Origin: an uncultured Alphaproteobacteria bacterium
Lineage (GTDB): Bacteria > Pseudomonadota > Alphaproteobacteria > JAPOUT01 > G958296285
Direction of reading: 5' to 3'
Length of the DNA stretch: 64,000 bases
Assembly: GCA_958296285.1 (NCBI GenBank)
Contig: OY282459.1
Location: 570,367 to 634,366 of the forward strand
The notes beneath the pieces were generated by a model. It made no database searches, was not told where the DNA came from, and saw nothing but the letters and a program-made list of their open reading frames with translations. The position numbers and the translations under genes were made by a program. Below are positions 11,489 to 20,510 of the stretch, piece after piece; positions within the stretch are counted from its first letter, which is position 1, and every line of letters begins with the position of its first letter.

Positions 11489-11818
11489 GCTCCCGTGAAG
11501 GGGGGTTTGGGGGGCTAGCCCCCCAAAAAAACCAAGGCGGGCGCAAGCCCGCCTATCGGTTGGGGGGTGGGGTGGGAAAAAAGCTTTTCCGAGCAAGCGC
11601 AGCGCAGCGAGGAAAAGCGACCCACCCCCCAACCGCTCCTGCTAGAAGAGCTCTTGCGAGCAGGGGGGTCGGCGGGCTTTCTCGCGGGCTTGCGCTGTCG
11701 CGCTACGCCCGCTTCGTTTCGCCACGCCCGCCGACTATTCGGGGGGGATTCCCCCCGACCCCCCCTTCTTCGCGGGGGGCTTCGCCCCCCACACCCCCCT
11801 TTACCGGAGTTACCGGAG
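11489..11818. repeat. hairpin cassette copy 1 (between addB and murU)
   Basis: This fills most of the 373-bp gap. It opens with GCTCCCGTGAAGGGGGG and closes with two CCGGAG-type ends. Inside, in order, are: a GGGGGGCTAGCCCCCC edge palindrome; a GGCGGGCGCAAGCCCGCC hairpin beside an A-run (a T-run on the minus strand); a long hairpin with GGTTGGGGGGTGGG / CCCACCCCCCAACC arms; a CCTGCTAGAAGAGCTCTT palindrome; a GTCGGCGGGC / GCCCGCCGAC hairpin; a TCGGGGGGA-type hairpin; and a CTTCG-looped G6/C6 edge hairpin. The murU stop codon (11810-11812) lies inside the right end of the cassette. Confidence 0.9.
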
Positions 11819-12517
11819 CATCCGCCTCGCCGCCCCATAACCCCCCACAGTCCCCGCATGAACCCAACGACCACCCAAAACCCATCCAAAAAGACGACCC
11901 CGCCGCCGAGCCAAATCCCAAACACGCCGCGCCGAAAAAACATCATCACCCACAGATAAAAAAATCTCAGGACAAACCAACTGAACCCCCCCATAAAAAC
12001 TATCCGATACGCCCTCCGCGAAATCTAACCGCCCCGCCCCATCCATAACAAAATCCCCCAAACCCTCATAACCCTCCGCGTAAGACCGCCGCGCCAACAT
12101 CAACAAAACATCCATCCGCGCCGCGTCAAAATGCTCCGCCATGCGCCGAAGCGCATCCGCCTCCTCCCAAAGCGAATCACAATTGCAGACGAAAAAAACC
12201 CGACCCCCAAAAAAAGACGCCGCCAACCTCACGCCCCCCCCCGTCCCCAAAAGACGATCCCGCTCATGCGAGAAAATCAACTCCCGATCCCAATGATCCC
12301 GAATATGAGCCTCCACCCTCTCCGCCTGATGATGAAGATTGACAACCAACCGCTCCACCCCCGCCTCCCGCAAACGCCGCAGCACGGCATCCACCAAAAC
12401 GCCCCCGCCATAAGGCAGCAAAGGCTTCGGACAATCCCGCAAAGGCGGAGAAAGCGCGCGCATCCGCTCGCCCCTGCCGGCGCAAAGAAGAAGCGCGTCT
12501 CGGATATGCCCCGTCAT
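11810..12517 (-). CDS. murU: nucleotidyltransferase, probable N-acetylmuramate-1-phosphate uridylyltransferase
   Basis: This belongs to the sugar-phosphate nucleotidyltransferases: LLLCAGRGERMRALSPPLRDCPKP carries the nucleotide-binding G.G.RM..L..PKP signature near residues 10-32. The 235-residue size and the position directly after an AmgK-type kinase (ATGA overlap at 12514-12517) match the MurU/AmgK route that turns recovered N-acetylmuramic acid into UDP-MurNAc. A mannose-1-phosphate guanylyltransferase is the alternative that sequence alone cannot exclude. The last two codons and the stop (CTC CGG TAA) lie within the terminal repeat of the neighbouring cassette. Confidence 0.82.
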   Translation of the reverse strand: MTGHIRDALLLCAGRGERMRALSPPLRDCPKPLLPYGGGVLVDAVLRRLREAGVERLVVNLHHQAERVEAHIRDHWDRELIFSHERDRLLGTGGGVRLAASFFGGRVFFVCNCDSLWEEADALRRMAEHFDAARMDVLLMLARRSYAEGYEGLGDFVMDGAGRLDFAEGVSDSFYGGVQLVCPEIFLSVGDDVFSARRVWDLARRRGRLFGWVLGGRWVHAGTVGGYGAARRMLR

Positions 12518-13593
12518 GCGCCCTCCCCGAAAAACTCAGCCAGACGAAAGCGAAGCCAGCCCCTCAAATTCGCCAAAGACTCATGCGCCAAATTGCGCCT
12601 CATATAAAAAAGAAGACGCGGAATATGCCGCATGTAAAGAGGCTTGCCGTCCCGAGCCTTCAGCCGCGCGAAAAGACCAAGAATCCGCGCCGCTCTCTGC
12701 GCGCCGAAGATGGCGTATGTCCTCAAAAAAGCGCGTCCGTTCTTGCCGTCTATTCCCATCCGCGCCATATAAAGATCGCGCATCTCGCGCTCCCGCGCCT
12801 CCCCTACGTCCAAGCGCGCGTCCTGAAGGAGCGAGACCAAATCATAAGCCGGAGGGCCAAGGATCGCGTCCTGAAAATCCAAAATCCCGACTCGCATCAG
12901 ATCCTTCTCATGCGGCATCCAGATCAGATTCGGCGTGTGATAATCGCGCAGCAGAAGGGCGGAGAAGCCCCAATCCAACTGCGGCAGAATCCCGCGCCAA
13001 ATGGCGTTCCAATCCTCCATCAGAGACGGCGAGTTGTCCGCCATAAACCATTCGGGAAAAAGACTGAGTTCGGTCAAGAGGATCGCCTCGTCAAAGATCG
13101 GCAGGCGGTGTCGGGTTTGGCGGTCAATGGGGAGAGTTTTCGGCGCGTCTTCCTGATGGAGGCGCGCCAAGACTTTCACCGCCGCGCGATAGAGCGTGTT
13201 GGGGTTTCGTTTTTTGAGGGCGGAGGCGTAATCTTCGCTGCCCAGATCTTCCAACAGCAGCAAGCCTTGACTTTCGTCATGCGCCAAGATTTCGGGCGCG
13301 TGGAGGCGGAGGCTTCTCAAATAGCGCGCGATGGCGAGGAAGGGTTGAGGATTCCCCGCCAAGCCGACCTTGCGGCTGTAATCTTCGGCGTCTTGATAGG
13401 GGGGGAGCGGGGGCCATTCCATCAGGATGGCGGTTTTGTTGTTCATGGCGAGGCGGGAGTAGCGTCTTTGCGAGGCGTCGCCGGGCAGAGCGCGGCGGGC
13501 GGCGTTTTTCCAGCCTGCGCGGGCGAGGAAGGTTTGGAGGGCCGGTTGGTGGTTTTGAGGTTTTTTGGGGTTTTCTGTTGGCGTTTTTTTCAT
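12514..13593 (-). CDS. amgK: aminoglycoside-phosphotransferase-fold sugar kinase (AmgK-like)
   Basis: A 359-residue kinase of the APH/choline-kinase fold. LLLRDYHTPNLIWM near residue 212 is the catalytic HxDxxxxN-like loop, here with RDYHTPN, and GILDFQDAILGPPAYDLVSL near 237 is the metal-binding DFxD segment. Next to murU and tsaE, the expected role is anomeric phosphorylation of MurNAc/GlcNAc in peptidoglycan recycling. The N-terminus (MKKTPTENPKKPQNHQ) is a poorly conserved basic extension, so a later start is possible. It overlaps murU by four bases. Confidence 0.85.
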   Translation of the reverse strand: MKKTPTENPKKPQNHQPALQTFLARAGWKNAARRALPGDASQRRYSRLAMNNKTAILMEWPPLPPYQDAEDYSRKVGLAGNPQPFLAIARYLRSLRLHAPEILAHDESQGLLLLEDLGSEDYASALKKRNPNTLYRAAVKVLARLHQEDAPKTLPIDRQTRHRLPIFDEAILLTELSLFPEWFMADNSPSLMEDWNAIWRGILPQLDWGFSALLLRDYHTPNLIWMPHEKDLMRVGILDFQDAILGPPAYDLVSLLQDARLDVGEAREREMRDLYMARMGIDGKNGRAFLRTYAIFGAQRAARILGLFARLKARDGKPLYMRHIPRLLFYMRRNLAHESLANLRGWLRFRLAEFFGEGA

Positions 13594-13614
13594 GGCTGTC
13601 GCGCTCTGATGGTT

Positions 13615-14073
13615 TTATGCCGCGATATTTTTGGCGAGTTTTTGGATTTTGTTTTCCCAGCTTTTGCCGAGCGGGTTGATATGGATGATTCGGGAGTCGT
13701 TTTTGGGCGTGATTTCCAATCGGAGATGGAGTCGGGTTTCGGGGATTGTTTCGCCCATGCGCTCGGGCCATTCTATGAGGAGGGTTTCGGCGTCTTCCAG
13801 TCCGAGTTCGGCGATTTCGGATAGGTTTTGGATTCGGTAGAGGTCTATGTGGGAGAGTTGGAATTTTGGGAGGTTGTAGTTTTGGACGAGGGTGAAGGTT
13901 GGGCTTGGGATTTGTCCTGTTTCGCCGAGTTCGCGGAGGATAGCGCGGGCGAGGGTTGTTTTTCCGCTTGCGAGGGGTCCTTCCAGGGCGATGGTGTCGC
14001 CTTTTTCTAGGAGTGGCGCGAGGGTTTTGCCGAGTTTGATGGTTTCGGCTTCGTTTTGGAGGTTGAGTTTCAT
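13615..14073 (-). CDS. tsaE: tRNA threonylcarbamoyladenosine biosynthesis ATPase TsaE
   Basis: TsaE is the small P-loop ATPase that supports TsaB/TsaD in making t6A37 in ANN-decoding tRNAs. The Walker A is EGPLASGKTT (residues 31-40); SPTFTLVQNY and HIDLYRI are the next conserved blocks, and LLIEWPERMG follows. Length 152 is normal. It is the first gene of the minus-strand tsaE-amgK-murU run (21 bp to amgK). A cassette begins 46 bp upstream of its start codon. Confidence 0.95.
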   Translation of the reverse strand: MKLNLQNEAETIKLGKTLAPLLEKGDTIALEGPLASGKTTLARAILRELGETGQIPSPTFTLVQNYNLPKFQLSHIDLYRIQNLSEIAELGLEDAETLLIEWPERMGETIPETRLHLRLEITPKNDSRIIHINPLGKSWENKIQKLAKNIAA

Positions 14074-14119
14074 GATGGTGAAGAGGATAGCGCGATTGGG
14101 GAATCTCTAAAAGACAGGG

Positions 14120-14322
14120 GAGCTCCCTGACGGGGGGTGTGGGGGGCGAAGCCCCCCGCGAAGAAGGGGGGGATCGGGGGGGAATCCCCCCCGAATAGTC
14201 GGCGGGCGTGGCGCAACGAAGCAAGCGAGGCGAGCGTAGCCACTCGTGGCGTAGCGAGACGAGCTTGCGAGAAGCCCGCCGACCCCCCTCCAAGAGCTCT
14301 TGGCGTTCAGGGGACGCAGGCG
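14120..14322. repeat. hairpin cassette copy 2 (upstream of tsaE and the NYN gene)
   Basis: This copy sits between divergent genes. The left terminus is GAGCTCCCTGACGGGGGG, followed by the CGAAG-looped G6/C6 edge hairpin, a [18 protein letters not shown] hairpin and a GTCGGCGGGC..GCCCGCCGAC hairpin whose loop contains the sub-palindrome GCCACTCGTGGC. Then comes a CAAGAGCTCTTGG palindrome, after which the copy stops at CAGGGGACGC without a right edge hairpin, so it is truncated. The rest of the gap (14323-14504) is the leader of the NYN gene. Confidence 0.85.
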
Positions 14323-14426
14323 TGAGAACAGATTTGAGTCCAGAAAACATAGAAAAAGAAAAAGGAAAAAATAGGAAAAAACTCTTTACACGCGCATCGC
14401 GCAGCTCCATCTTATCGGCAACCCGC

Positions 14427-14485
14427 CTTGTCATTCAATGGCAGGGCAGAAGACCTCCCCCTACCCAAAGGGGGGGGTCTTTCTT
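14427..14485 (+). terminator. two leader hairpins, the second terminator-like, before the NYN gene
   Basis: The first hairpin is CCTTGTCA-TTCAA-TGGCAGGG (eight pairs including two G-U). It is followed at about 14449-14485 by AGACCTCCCCC..GGGGGGGTCT and then TTCTTT. This is a convincing intrinsic terminator placed 20 bp before the ribosome site of the next gene. It could end a short RNA starting near 14380-14410, or attenuate the NYN gene. I recognise no known riboswitch in the sequence. Confidence 0.65.
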
Positions 14486-14504
14486 TGTAAGAAGGATCGC
14501 GCCC

Positions 14505-15155
14505 ATGCAAGACAAACCGCGCGTGAATGTTTATGTTGACAGTTTCAATCTTTATTTCGGCCTTCTCAAAGATCAGCATGGCTGCCGTTGGTTAAGTTTG
14601 ACATCTTTGAGCCAAACTCTATGCGGACAGCTCCCCCAACTTCGTCAAGACATGGCGCCGCGCATCCAATCCATCTACTTCTTTACCGCTCATGTTCGCG
14701 CGACAAATGAGGATCCTAAAAAAAACAATCGCCAAAGGGTCTATTTGCGCGCTCTCAAACATGACGGCGTGCGCGTGATTGTTGGATATTTTTCGCGGAA
14801 TCGTCGCAAGATGAGAGCTGTCGATTCCAAGAGATCTGTTAGAGTTTGGCATACGGAAGAGAAGGGATCGGACGTGAATTTGGCGACACAGATGGTTCGG
14901 GACGCCGCGAAAGATGAGATGGACGCCGCCATTTTGATCAGCAACGATGGCGACTTTAAAGCGGCGGTCGCTTGCGTGAGACAGGATTTCCAGAAAGATG
15001 TCTATGTTGTAGCCCTGGTTAATAACAGACAGCCTACGCGCGGATTGAAGGAAGCCGCTTCGGGTATCTTGAAGTTGTCACGCCCTCTTGTGAGGAGGCA
15101 TCAGTTTCCTGAAACAATCCCCGGCACGACGATTCGCAAGCCTCCCTCATGGTGA
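14505..15155 (+). CDS. NYN domain (PIN-like) predicted RNase
   Basis: The 216-residue protein fits the NYN/LabA-like branch of PIN nucleases: an N-terminal strand with an aspartate (VNVYVDSFNLYFG, D12), a central KGSDVNLATQMVRDA (D123), and LISNDGDFKAAV (D148, D150), the acidic set that binds metal in this family. I start at ATG 14505, preceded by GAAGGA; the longer frame from 14208 would translate the cassette. It is somewhat AT-richer than its neighbours. A terminator-like hairpin lies in its leader. The target RNA is unknown; relatives occur both as housekeeping RNases and in mobile defence loci. Confidence 0.85.
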   Translation: MQDKPRVNVYVDSFNLYFGLLKDQHGCRWLSLTSLSQTLCGQLPQLRQDMAPRIQSIYFFTAHVRATNEDPKKNNRQRVYLRALKHDGVRVIVGYFSRNRRKMRAVDSKRSVRVWHTEEKGSDVNLATQMVRDAAKDEMDAAILISNDGDFKAAVACVRQDFQKDVYVVALVNNRQPTRGLKEAASGILKLSRPLVRRHQFPETIPGTTIRKPPSW

Positions 15156-15194
15156 TTCGTTAAGAGGCTGCGGTTGCGCATGTGAAGTTTCGGC

Positions 15195-15334
15195 GATGCA
15201 GGGGGGTCGGCGGGCTTCCTCGCCTCGCTACGCTCGGCTTCGGGAAAGCCACGCCCGCCGACCTGTAGCGGCGCTCCGCGCCGCTTGGGTTTTTTTTGGG
15301 GGGCTAGCCCCCCAAACCCCCCTGTCTTTTGGAG
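15195..15334. repeat. hairpin cassette copy 3 (short form)
   Basis: A truncated copy between two plus-strand genes. It starts in the middle of the palindromic module (GATGCAGGGGGG), then has the GTCGGCGGGC..GCCCGCCGAC hairpin, AGCGGCGCTCCGCGCCGCTT followed by a T-run (an intrinsic-terminator shape on the plus strand), the GGGGGGCTAGCCCCCC edge palindrome, and the end CTTTTGGAG. It lacks the left edge hairpin. The ferredoxin reductase ATG follows 30 bp later. Confidence 0.85.
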
Positions 15335-15363
15335 ATTCCTCTAAACCTCTATATTCTAAGCCC

Positions 15364-16584
15364 ATGACCGCAGGAACCATCATCATCGGCGCAGGACAAG
15401 CAGGAGCCGAAACCGCCTTCGCCCTCCGAAAACTCGGATACCAAAAACCTATCCACATCATCGGAAAAGAACCCTCGCTCCCCTACCAACGCCCGCCACT
15501 CTCCAAAACCTTCCTCAAAGGCGAAATTGCCCCCGAAAGACTCCTCTTCAAACCCGCCGAAATCTATCAGCGCGAAAAAATCCGCGTCCTCACAAAAACC
15601 GAAGCCGCCAAAATCCTCCGCGAAAAAAAAACGCTCCGCCTCAAAAATGGCGAAAATCTCGCCTATGACCATCTCGTCCTCGCCACAGGCGGCGAAGCGC
15701 GACAACTCAACATCCCCGGCGCGTCCCTGCGAGGCGTCCATCTCCTGCGGAAGCGCGAGGATTCCGAAAGCCTCCGCGAAGCCGCCGAGAAAGAAGGACG
15801 CATCGTCATTGTCGGCGGCGGCTATATCGGATTGGAAGTCGCGGCGAGCCTCAAACAAAAAGGCTGTGACGTAATCCTCTTAGAAGCCGAGCCGCGTCTG
15901 CTCTCGCGGGTCGCCGCGCCTGAAATCTCCGCCTTCTTTCAAGAGATTCACGAAGCGCATGGCGTTGAGATTCGCTGCGGCGCGCGTCTCGTCTCCCTTG
16001 AGGGGCGCGATCATGTGGAGGCGCTGCGTCTTGACGGCGGCGAGATTATCAAGACGCCGCTCGCTCTTATTGGCGTGGGTCTTTGTCCGAATACGGGGCT
16101 TGCCGAGGAGGCGGGGCTTCTTGTGGCGGACGGCATTACGACCGACATTCATTCGCGGACGAGCGATCCTTTCATTTTCGCGGCGGGCGATTGCGCGAAT
16201 CATCCGAGTCGGATTTATCGGCGGCGGCTGCGGTTGGAATCGGTTCAGAATGCCATCGCGCAGGCGCAGAGCGCGGCGGCGACGATATGCGGTTGTGAGA
16301 AGCCTTATATTGAGGTTCCGTGGTTTTGGTCGGATCAGTATGATGTCAAGTGGCAGATGGCGGGGTTAAGCGAGGGGTATGATGGGAGGGTTGTTCGGGG
16401 CGAGATGGGGGGTCGGCGGTTTTCGGTTTTTTATTTGCGCGGGGGTTTTTTGATTGCGGCGGATGCGATTAATAGCGCGGCGGATTTCATGGCGGCGCGG
16501 TTGGCGATTGCGGCCGGGGTGTTTGTGGATATGGGGAGGTTGGGGGATGAGTCTTGTTCGGTGAGGGAGGCTTTGGGGATTTAG
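15364..16584 (+). CDS. NAD(P)H-dependent ferredoxin/rubredoxin reductase (FAD)
   Basis: Pyridine nucleotide-disulfide oxidoreductase of the putidaredoxin-reductase/BenA4 type. It has an FAD-binding GAGQAGAETA at residues 9-18, a conserved PYQRPPLSK segment near 41, an NAD-binding IVGGGYIGLEVAASL near 150, and FAAGDCANHP near 275. It has no redox-active CxxC, as expected for this subgroup. The 406-residue length is typical. It could feed electrons through a ferredoxin to the P450 at 32.4 kb, but no ferredoxin gene is visible here. The upstream frame from 15196 runs through a cassette, so ATG 15364 is preferred. Confidence 0.9.
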   Translation: MTAGTIIIGAGQAGAETAFALRKLGYQKPIHIIGKEPSLPYQRPPLSKTFLKGEIAPERLLFKPAEIYQREKIRVLTKTEAAKILREKKTLRLKNGENLAYDHLVLATGGEARQLNIPGASLRGVHLLRKREDSESLREAAEKEGRIVIVGGGYIGLEVAASLKQKGCDVILLEAEPRLLSRVAAPEISAFFQEIHEAHGVEIRCGARLVSLEGRDHVEALRLDGGEIIKTPLALIGVGLCPNTGLAEEAGLLVADGITTDIHSRTSDPFIFAAGDCANHPSRIYRRRLRLESVQNAIAQAQSAAATICGCEKPYIEVPWFWSDQYDVKWQMAGLSEGYDGRVVRGEMGGRRFSVFYLRGGFLIAADAINSAADFMAARLAIAAGVFVDMGRLGDESCSVREALGI

Positions 16585-16587
16585 CTT

Positions 16588-16903
16588 GCTCCTGTGAAGG
16601 GGGGTCAAGGGGGGCTAGCCCCCCTTGAAAAACCAAGCGGGCGAAGCCCGCTACGGTCGGCGGGCGTGGCGAAACGAAGCGGGCGAAGCGCGACAGCGCA
16701 AGCCCGCGAGAAAGCCCGCCGACCCCCCCCGCTTACAATAGCTCTTGCGAGCAGGGGGCGCGTGGGTGGGTCGCATTTTCTCGTTTCGCTACGCTTCACT
16801 CGCAAATGCTCTTTTCCCACCCACCCACGCGCTTTCGGGGGTTTCCCCCGAACCCCCTTTTTTCAAGGGGGGCAAGCCCCCCTTGACCCCCCTTTTTTGG
16901 AGA
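16588..16903. repeat. hairpin cassette copy 4 (convergent gap)
   Basis: It fills the entire space between the stop of the reductase (16584) and the stop of the convergent fadJ-like gene (16907). The ends are GCTCCTGTGAAGGGGGG and CCCCCCTTTTTTGGAG. Both edge hairpins are of the TCAAGGGGGG..CCCCCCTTGA type. Between them are the AGCGGGCGAAGCCCGCT hairpin, the GTCGGCGGGC hairpin, an AATAGCTCTT palindrome (one base off the usual AAGAGCTCTT) and the GCGTGGGTGGG / CCCACCCACGC hairpin. Confidence 0.92.
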
Positions 16904-16906
16904 AAT

Positions 16907-19105
16907 TCAAGTTGACTGAAAGCGATCGTAAAAACACTCCCCCCTCTTCCCCAAATCCTCCAACAAATCAGGCGGACTAAAACGCGCCCCAAACTCATCC
17001 GCCATCAAACGACAACGCTCCGCAAAAACATCCGAACCCACAATGTCAATCAACGAAATCGGCCCCCCGCTCCACGGCGCGAAACCCCAACCCAAAATCG
17101 CGCCAACATCCGCATCGCGCAAATCCTCCACAACACCCTCCTCTAAACACCGAACCGCCTCCAACGACTGAATATACAAAAATCGCCGCCGCAAAATCTC
17201 CGCATCATAATCCGACCCCTCGCCCTTCGCATAAACGCCAAGACCATCCCACAAACGCCGACCGCCATCCGAATCATAATCATAAAAACCCCTGCCATTC
17301 TTCCTCCCATGACGAGCATGATCCTCAACCATGGAAGCGATAATCGCATCGCCCGCGCCCGCCCGATAAGCCTCGCCCAAATCCGCCCTCGTCTGAAGCT
17401 GAACCTTGTGAGCCAAATCAATCCCAACTTCGTCAGAAAGAGCGAGCGGCGGCATCGGCATCCCCGTCATGCGCCCGGCATTCTCAATCATCGCGGCAGG
17501 CGCGCCATCAGAAAGCATCGCCAAACCCTCGCGCAAATACGTCCCGAAAACGCGAGAGGTGTAAAAACCCCGACTGTCATTCACGACAATCGGAATCTTG
17601 CCAATCGCGCGAACATAATCCATCGCGGCGGCGAGCGTCTCGTCTGACGTCTTTTTTCCCCTGATCAGTTCCACCAGCTGCATCCGCTCCACAGGCGAAA
17701 AGAAATGAACCCCAATGAAACGCTCCGGACGCGCGCTCGCCTCCGCCAAACCGGTGATCGGCAGCGTGGAAGTGTTGGAGCCGAAAAACGCCCCCGCGCC
17801 AATATGCTTCTCGGTCTCTTTCGTGACCTCCGCCTTGATGTCTCTGTTCTCAAAGACCGCCTCAATGACGAGATCGCTTTTTTTGAGCGCCGCGAAATCG
17901 TCAGTCGGATGAATGCGCGAGAGAATCGCCGCCGCCTCATCCTCCGAGACGCGCTTTCTCGCCTTCCGCTTCTCTAAAGATTTAACGACAGCCTCCTTGC
18001 CTCTCTGGGCGCTCTTCAAATCTCTGTCCAACAGACAGACCTCCATCCCCGCCGCCGCCGAAACATGCGCGATCCCCGATCCCATCAGCCCCGCCCCCAA
18101 AATGCCGAGATTTTTCACCCGAAAAGGCGGCGCGTCTTTCGGACGCCTCGCCCCTTTGCGCAAATCCTGCATGGACAAAAAAAGCGAGCGCACCATCGCC
18201 TGAGCGCGAGGATCATGCAGAATCTTCGTGAAATATCGCGCCTCCACCCGAAGCGCCGCCTCCATCGGCAGCATGATTCCCTCATAAACCGCCGACATGA
18301 TCGCCTCCTGCGCCGGATAATTGCCGAAACCGCTCTTCCTGAGCTGCGCGTTCCCCATGACGAAAGCCAATCCGCCGCCCCTCTCATGAGGCTTGCCGCC
18401 GGGAATGCGGAAGCCCTGCTTGTCCCATGGCTGGGTCGCGTCCCCTTTTTCCAAAATCCATCTTTTCGCGCGGGCGATCAGTTCCGCTTTGGGCGCGGTC
18501 TCATGGATGAGTCCCGCTTGAAGCGCCTTCTCCGCCGTCAGACTCGTCCCCTGCATGATGAGCGGGAGCGCCGCCGCCGAGCCGATCAGCCGGGGAAGAC
18601 GCTGCGTCCCGCCCCCGCCCGGCAGAAGCCCGACCCTCGCCTCAGGAAGACCAAAACGCGCGGACGGAACATCATCGGCGGCAATCCGATAATGACAGGC
18701 CAGCGCGACTTCCAAGCCGCCGCCAAGCGCCGTCCCATTGAGCGCCGCCGCGATTGGCTTCCCGCAGCTCTCCAATTTCCGAAACTGCATATTCATCGCC
18801 AAGACGCCGTCATAGGTTTCTTTAAGACGCGCCTTTTTGTCTTTTTTCGCGCCGCCGCCGCCGCCGCCGCCGCTTCCCAAAACGCCCAGATCGGCCCCGG
18901 CGCAAAACGCCTCCTTCGCCGAAGTCAGCACCGCGCCTTTGATCGCGTCATCCGCCGCCACGCGATCGATGATCGCGCTCAGTTCGGCGACAGCGTCCGG
19001 CGACAAGACATTCATGCTGCGCCCCGGCATGTCCCACAGGGCGGCGGCGATTCCGTCCTTGTCAATCTCCAGGGCGAAGTTTTTGTAAGCCCCCTCTTTC
19101 GGCAT
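16907..19105 (-). CDS. fadJ: fatty acid oxidation complex alpha subunit (enoyl-CoA hydratase/3-hydroxyacyl-CoA dehydrogenase)
   Basis: A multifunctional beta-oxidation enzyme of 732 residues. The crotonase part (1-190) has the oxyanion-hole segments AFCAGADLG and NGTALGGGLE and the catalytic glutamate region FGLPEARVGLLPGGGGTQRLPR (near 155). The dehydrogenase part starts with the NAD loop GILGAGLMGSGIAH (near 332) and has the catalytic HFFSPVERM (near 468). A run of seven or eight glycines (near residue 80, GCC repeats on the plus strand) interrupts a loop of the hydratase domain and is not typical. Five bases separate it from the upstream thiolase gene, forming a two-gene operon. Confidence 0.94.
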   Translation of the reverse strand: MPKEGAYKNFALEIDKDGIAAALWDMPGRSMNVLSPDAVAELSAIIDRVAADDAIKGAVLTSAKEAFCAGADLGVLGSGGGGGGGAKKDKKARLKETYDGVLAMNMQFRKLESCGKPIAAALNGTALGGGLEVALACHYRIAADDVPSARFGLPEARVGLLPGGGGTQRLPRLIGSAAALPLIMQGTSLTAEKALQAGLIHETAPKAELIARAKRWILEKGDATQPWDKQGFRIPGGKPHERGGGLAFVMGNAQLRKSGFGNYPAQEAIMSAVYEGIMLPMEAALRVEARYFTKILHDPRAQAMVRSLFLSMQDLRKGARRPKDAPPFRVKNLGILGAGLMGSGIAHVSAAAGMEVCLLDRDLKSAQRGKEAVVKSLEKRKARKRVSEDEAAAILSRIHPTDDFAALKKSDLVIEAVFENRDIKAEVTKETEKHIGAGAFFGSNTSTLPITGLAEASARPERFIGVHFFSPVERMQLVELIRGKKTSDETLAAAMDYVRAIGKIPIVVNDSRGFYTSRVFGTYLREGLAMLSDGAPAAMIENAGRMTGMPMPPLALSDEVGIDLAHKVQLQTRADLGEAYRAGAGDAIIASMVEDHARHGRKNGRGFYDYDSDGGRRLWDGLGVYAKGEGSDYDAEILRRRFLYIQSLEAVRCLEEGVVEDLRDADVGAILGWGFAPWSGGPISLIDIVGSDVFAERCRLMADEFGARFSPPDLLEDLGKRGECFYDRFQST

Positions 19106-19110
19106 CGGCT

Positions 19111-20319
19111 TTAGACGCGCTCAAGGACAGTCGCCGTCCCCATGCCCGCGCCGACACAGAGAGTCACAAGCGCCGTGCTAAGGTCGCGGCGCTCCAGCTC
19201 GTCCAAGACGGTGCCGAGGATCATCGCGCCTGTCGCGCCCAACGGATGCCCCATCGCGATCGCGCCGCCATTGACGTTAATTTTCTCATGCGGAATGTCA
19301 AAGGCTTGCATATAGCGAAGGACGACCGCCGCGAAAGCCTCATTCAGCTCAAAGAGGTCAATCTCTTGGAGCGTCATGCCCGCCTGTTTGAGCGCCTTTT
19401 CGGTGGCGGCGATGGGGCCGGTCAGCATGATGCATGGCTCGGAGCCGATGGAGGCGAAGCCTCGTATTTTGGCGCGAGGTTTTAAGCCCTGCGCCGCGCC
19501 GGCTTCTTCTGTCCCGAGCAGCACCGCCGCCGCGCCGTCCACAATGCCGGACGAGTTCCCGGCGTGATGGACATGGCGGATCCTTTCCAACTCCGGATAG
19601 CGCTGCAGCGCGACGGCGTCATAGCCCGCCATCTCGCCCATCTGCGCGAAGGCGGGCTCCAGCGCGCCCAAAGACTGCATCGTGGTTTGGGGGCGGATAT
19701 GCTCGTCTTTCTCCAAGACCGTCAAGCCGTTGGGGTCTTCCACAGGGATGACGGATTTGGCGAAATAGTCTTTCTTCCAAGCGCGCGCCGCGCGTTTTTG
19801 ACTCTCCAGCGCGTAGGAATCCACCTCATCGCGGGAGAAGCCGTGCTTGGTGGCGAGGAGATCGGCGCTGACCCCTTGCGGGACGAAATAGGATTTCATC
19901 GCGATTTCGGGATCCGCCGCCCACGCGCCGCCCGACGCGCCCATGCCCACGCGGGACATGGATTCCACGCCGCCGCCGATCGTCATCTCGGCCTGCCCCG
20001 CCATGATCTGCCCCGCCGCCATATTGACGGCTTCCAAGCCTGAGGCGCAAAAGCGATTGATCTGCACGCCCGCCGCGCGCTCGGCATAGCCGGCGTTCAA
20101 GACGGCGATGCGGGCGATGTCGCCCCCCTGCTCGCCGACAGGATCCACGCAGCCAAAGACGACATCTTCCACCTTCCTGGTATCCAAGCCGTTTCGGTCG
20201 CGGATTTTCTCCAAAGCCTGCGTTCCAAGCTGGAGGGCTGTGATTTCGTGGAGCGCGCCGTCTTTCTTGCCGCGCCCTCGGGGGGTTCGGACATGATCGT
20301 AAATGAAGCAGTCGGACAT
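19111..20319 (-). CDS. acetyl-CoA C-acyltransferase (thiolase) of the beta-oxidation operon
   Basis: Thiolase partner of the fadJ-like enzyme, releasing acetyl-CoA from 3-ketoacyl-CoA. The nucleophilic cysteine is in NRFCASG (near residue 90), the histidine in GHPLGATG (near 359) and the second cysteine in CVGAGMG (near 389), all in place. I start at 20319 ([15 protein letters not shown]), behind an AAGGAT ribosome site; the longer frame adds 38 unrelated residues. The 402-residue length matches degradative thiolases. The gene is divergent from a TauE permease, with about 190 bp between them, likely holding both promoters. Confidence 0.94.
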   Translation of the reverse strand: MSDCFIYDHVRTPRGRGKKDGALHEITALQLGTQALEKIRDRNGLDTRKVEDVVFGCVDPVGEQGGDIARIAVLNAGYAERAAGVQINRFCASGLEAVNMAAGQIMAGQAEMTIGGGVESMSRVGMGASGGAWAADPEIAMKSYFVPQGVSADLLATKHGFSRDEVDSYALESQKRAARAWKKDYFAKSVIPVEDPNGLTVLEKDEHIRPQTTMQSLGALEPAFAQMGEMAGYDAVALQRYPELERIRHVHHAGNSSGIVDGAAAVLLGTEEAGAAQGLKPRAKIRGFASIGSEPCIMLTGPIAATEKALKQAGMTLQEIDLFELNEAFAAVVLRYMQAFDIPHEKINVNGGAIAMGHPLGATGAMILGTVLDELERRDLSTALVTLCVGAGMGTATVLERV

Positions 20320-20510
20320 GATCCTTCTCCTCGTCTTGCCTTTCGTGATTTCGCGAGACTGTAGCGAAAAAACTTCTGCGAGACAATGCGCGATCTTTAA
20401 GCGCGGCGCTCTTTTTGAGAGCGCATCCTCCACCGCTCCCCTCGCTCCCGCTTTACAAGAGAGCGGGGCGCGCTTAGATTGCCTGTGGATAACTCAAAAA
20501 CCCGCGCGCC

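Noticed and set aside
14380..14485. Known riboswitch (SAM-type) before the NYN gene
   Set aside because: Some short text (CGGCAACC) recalls S-box elements, but the conserved helices and the length are missing.
18837..18890. GCC-repeat tract in fadJ as a sequencing or assembly error
   Set aside because: The tract keeps the frame, and similar glycine runs occur in other genes of the window, so a real expansion is more likely.
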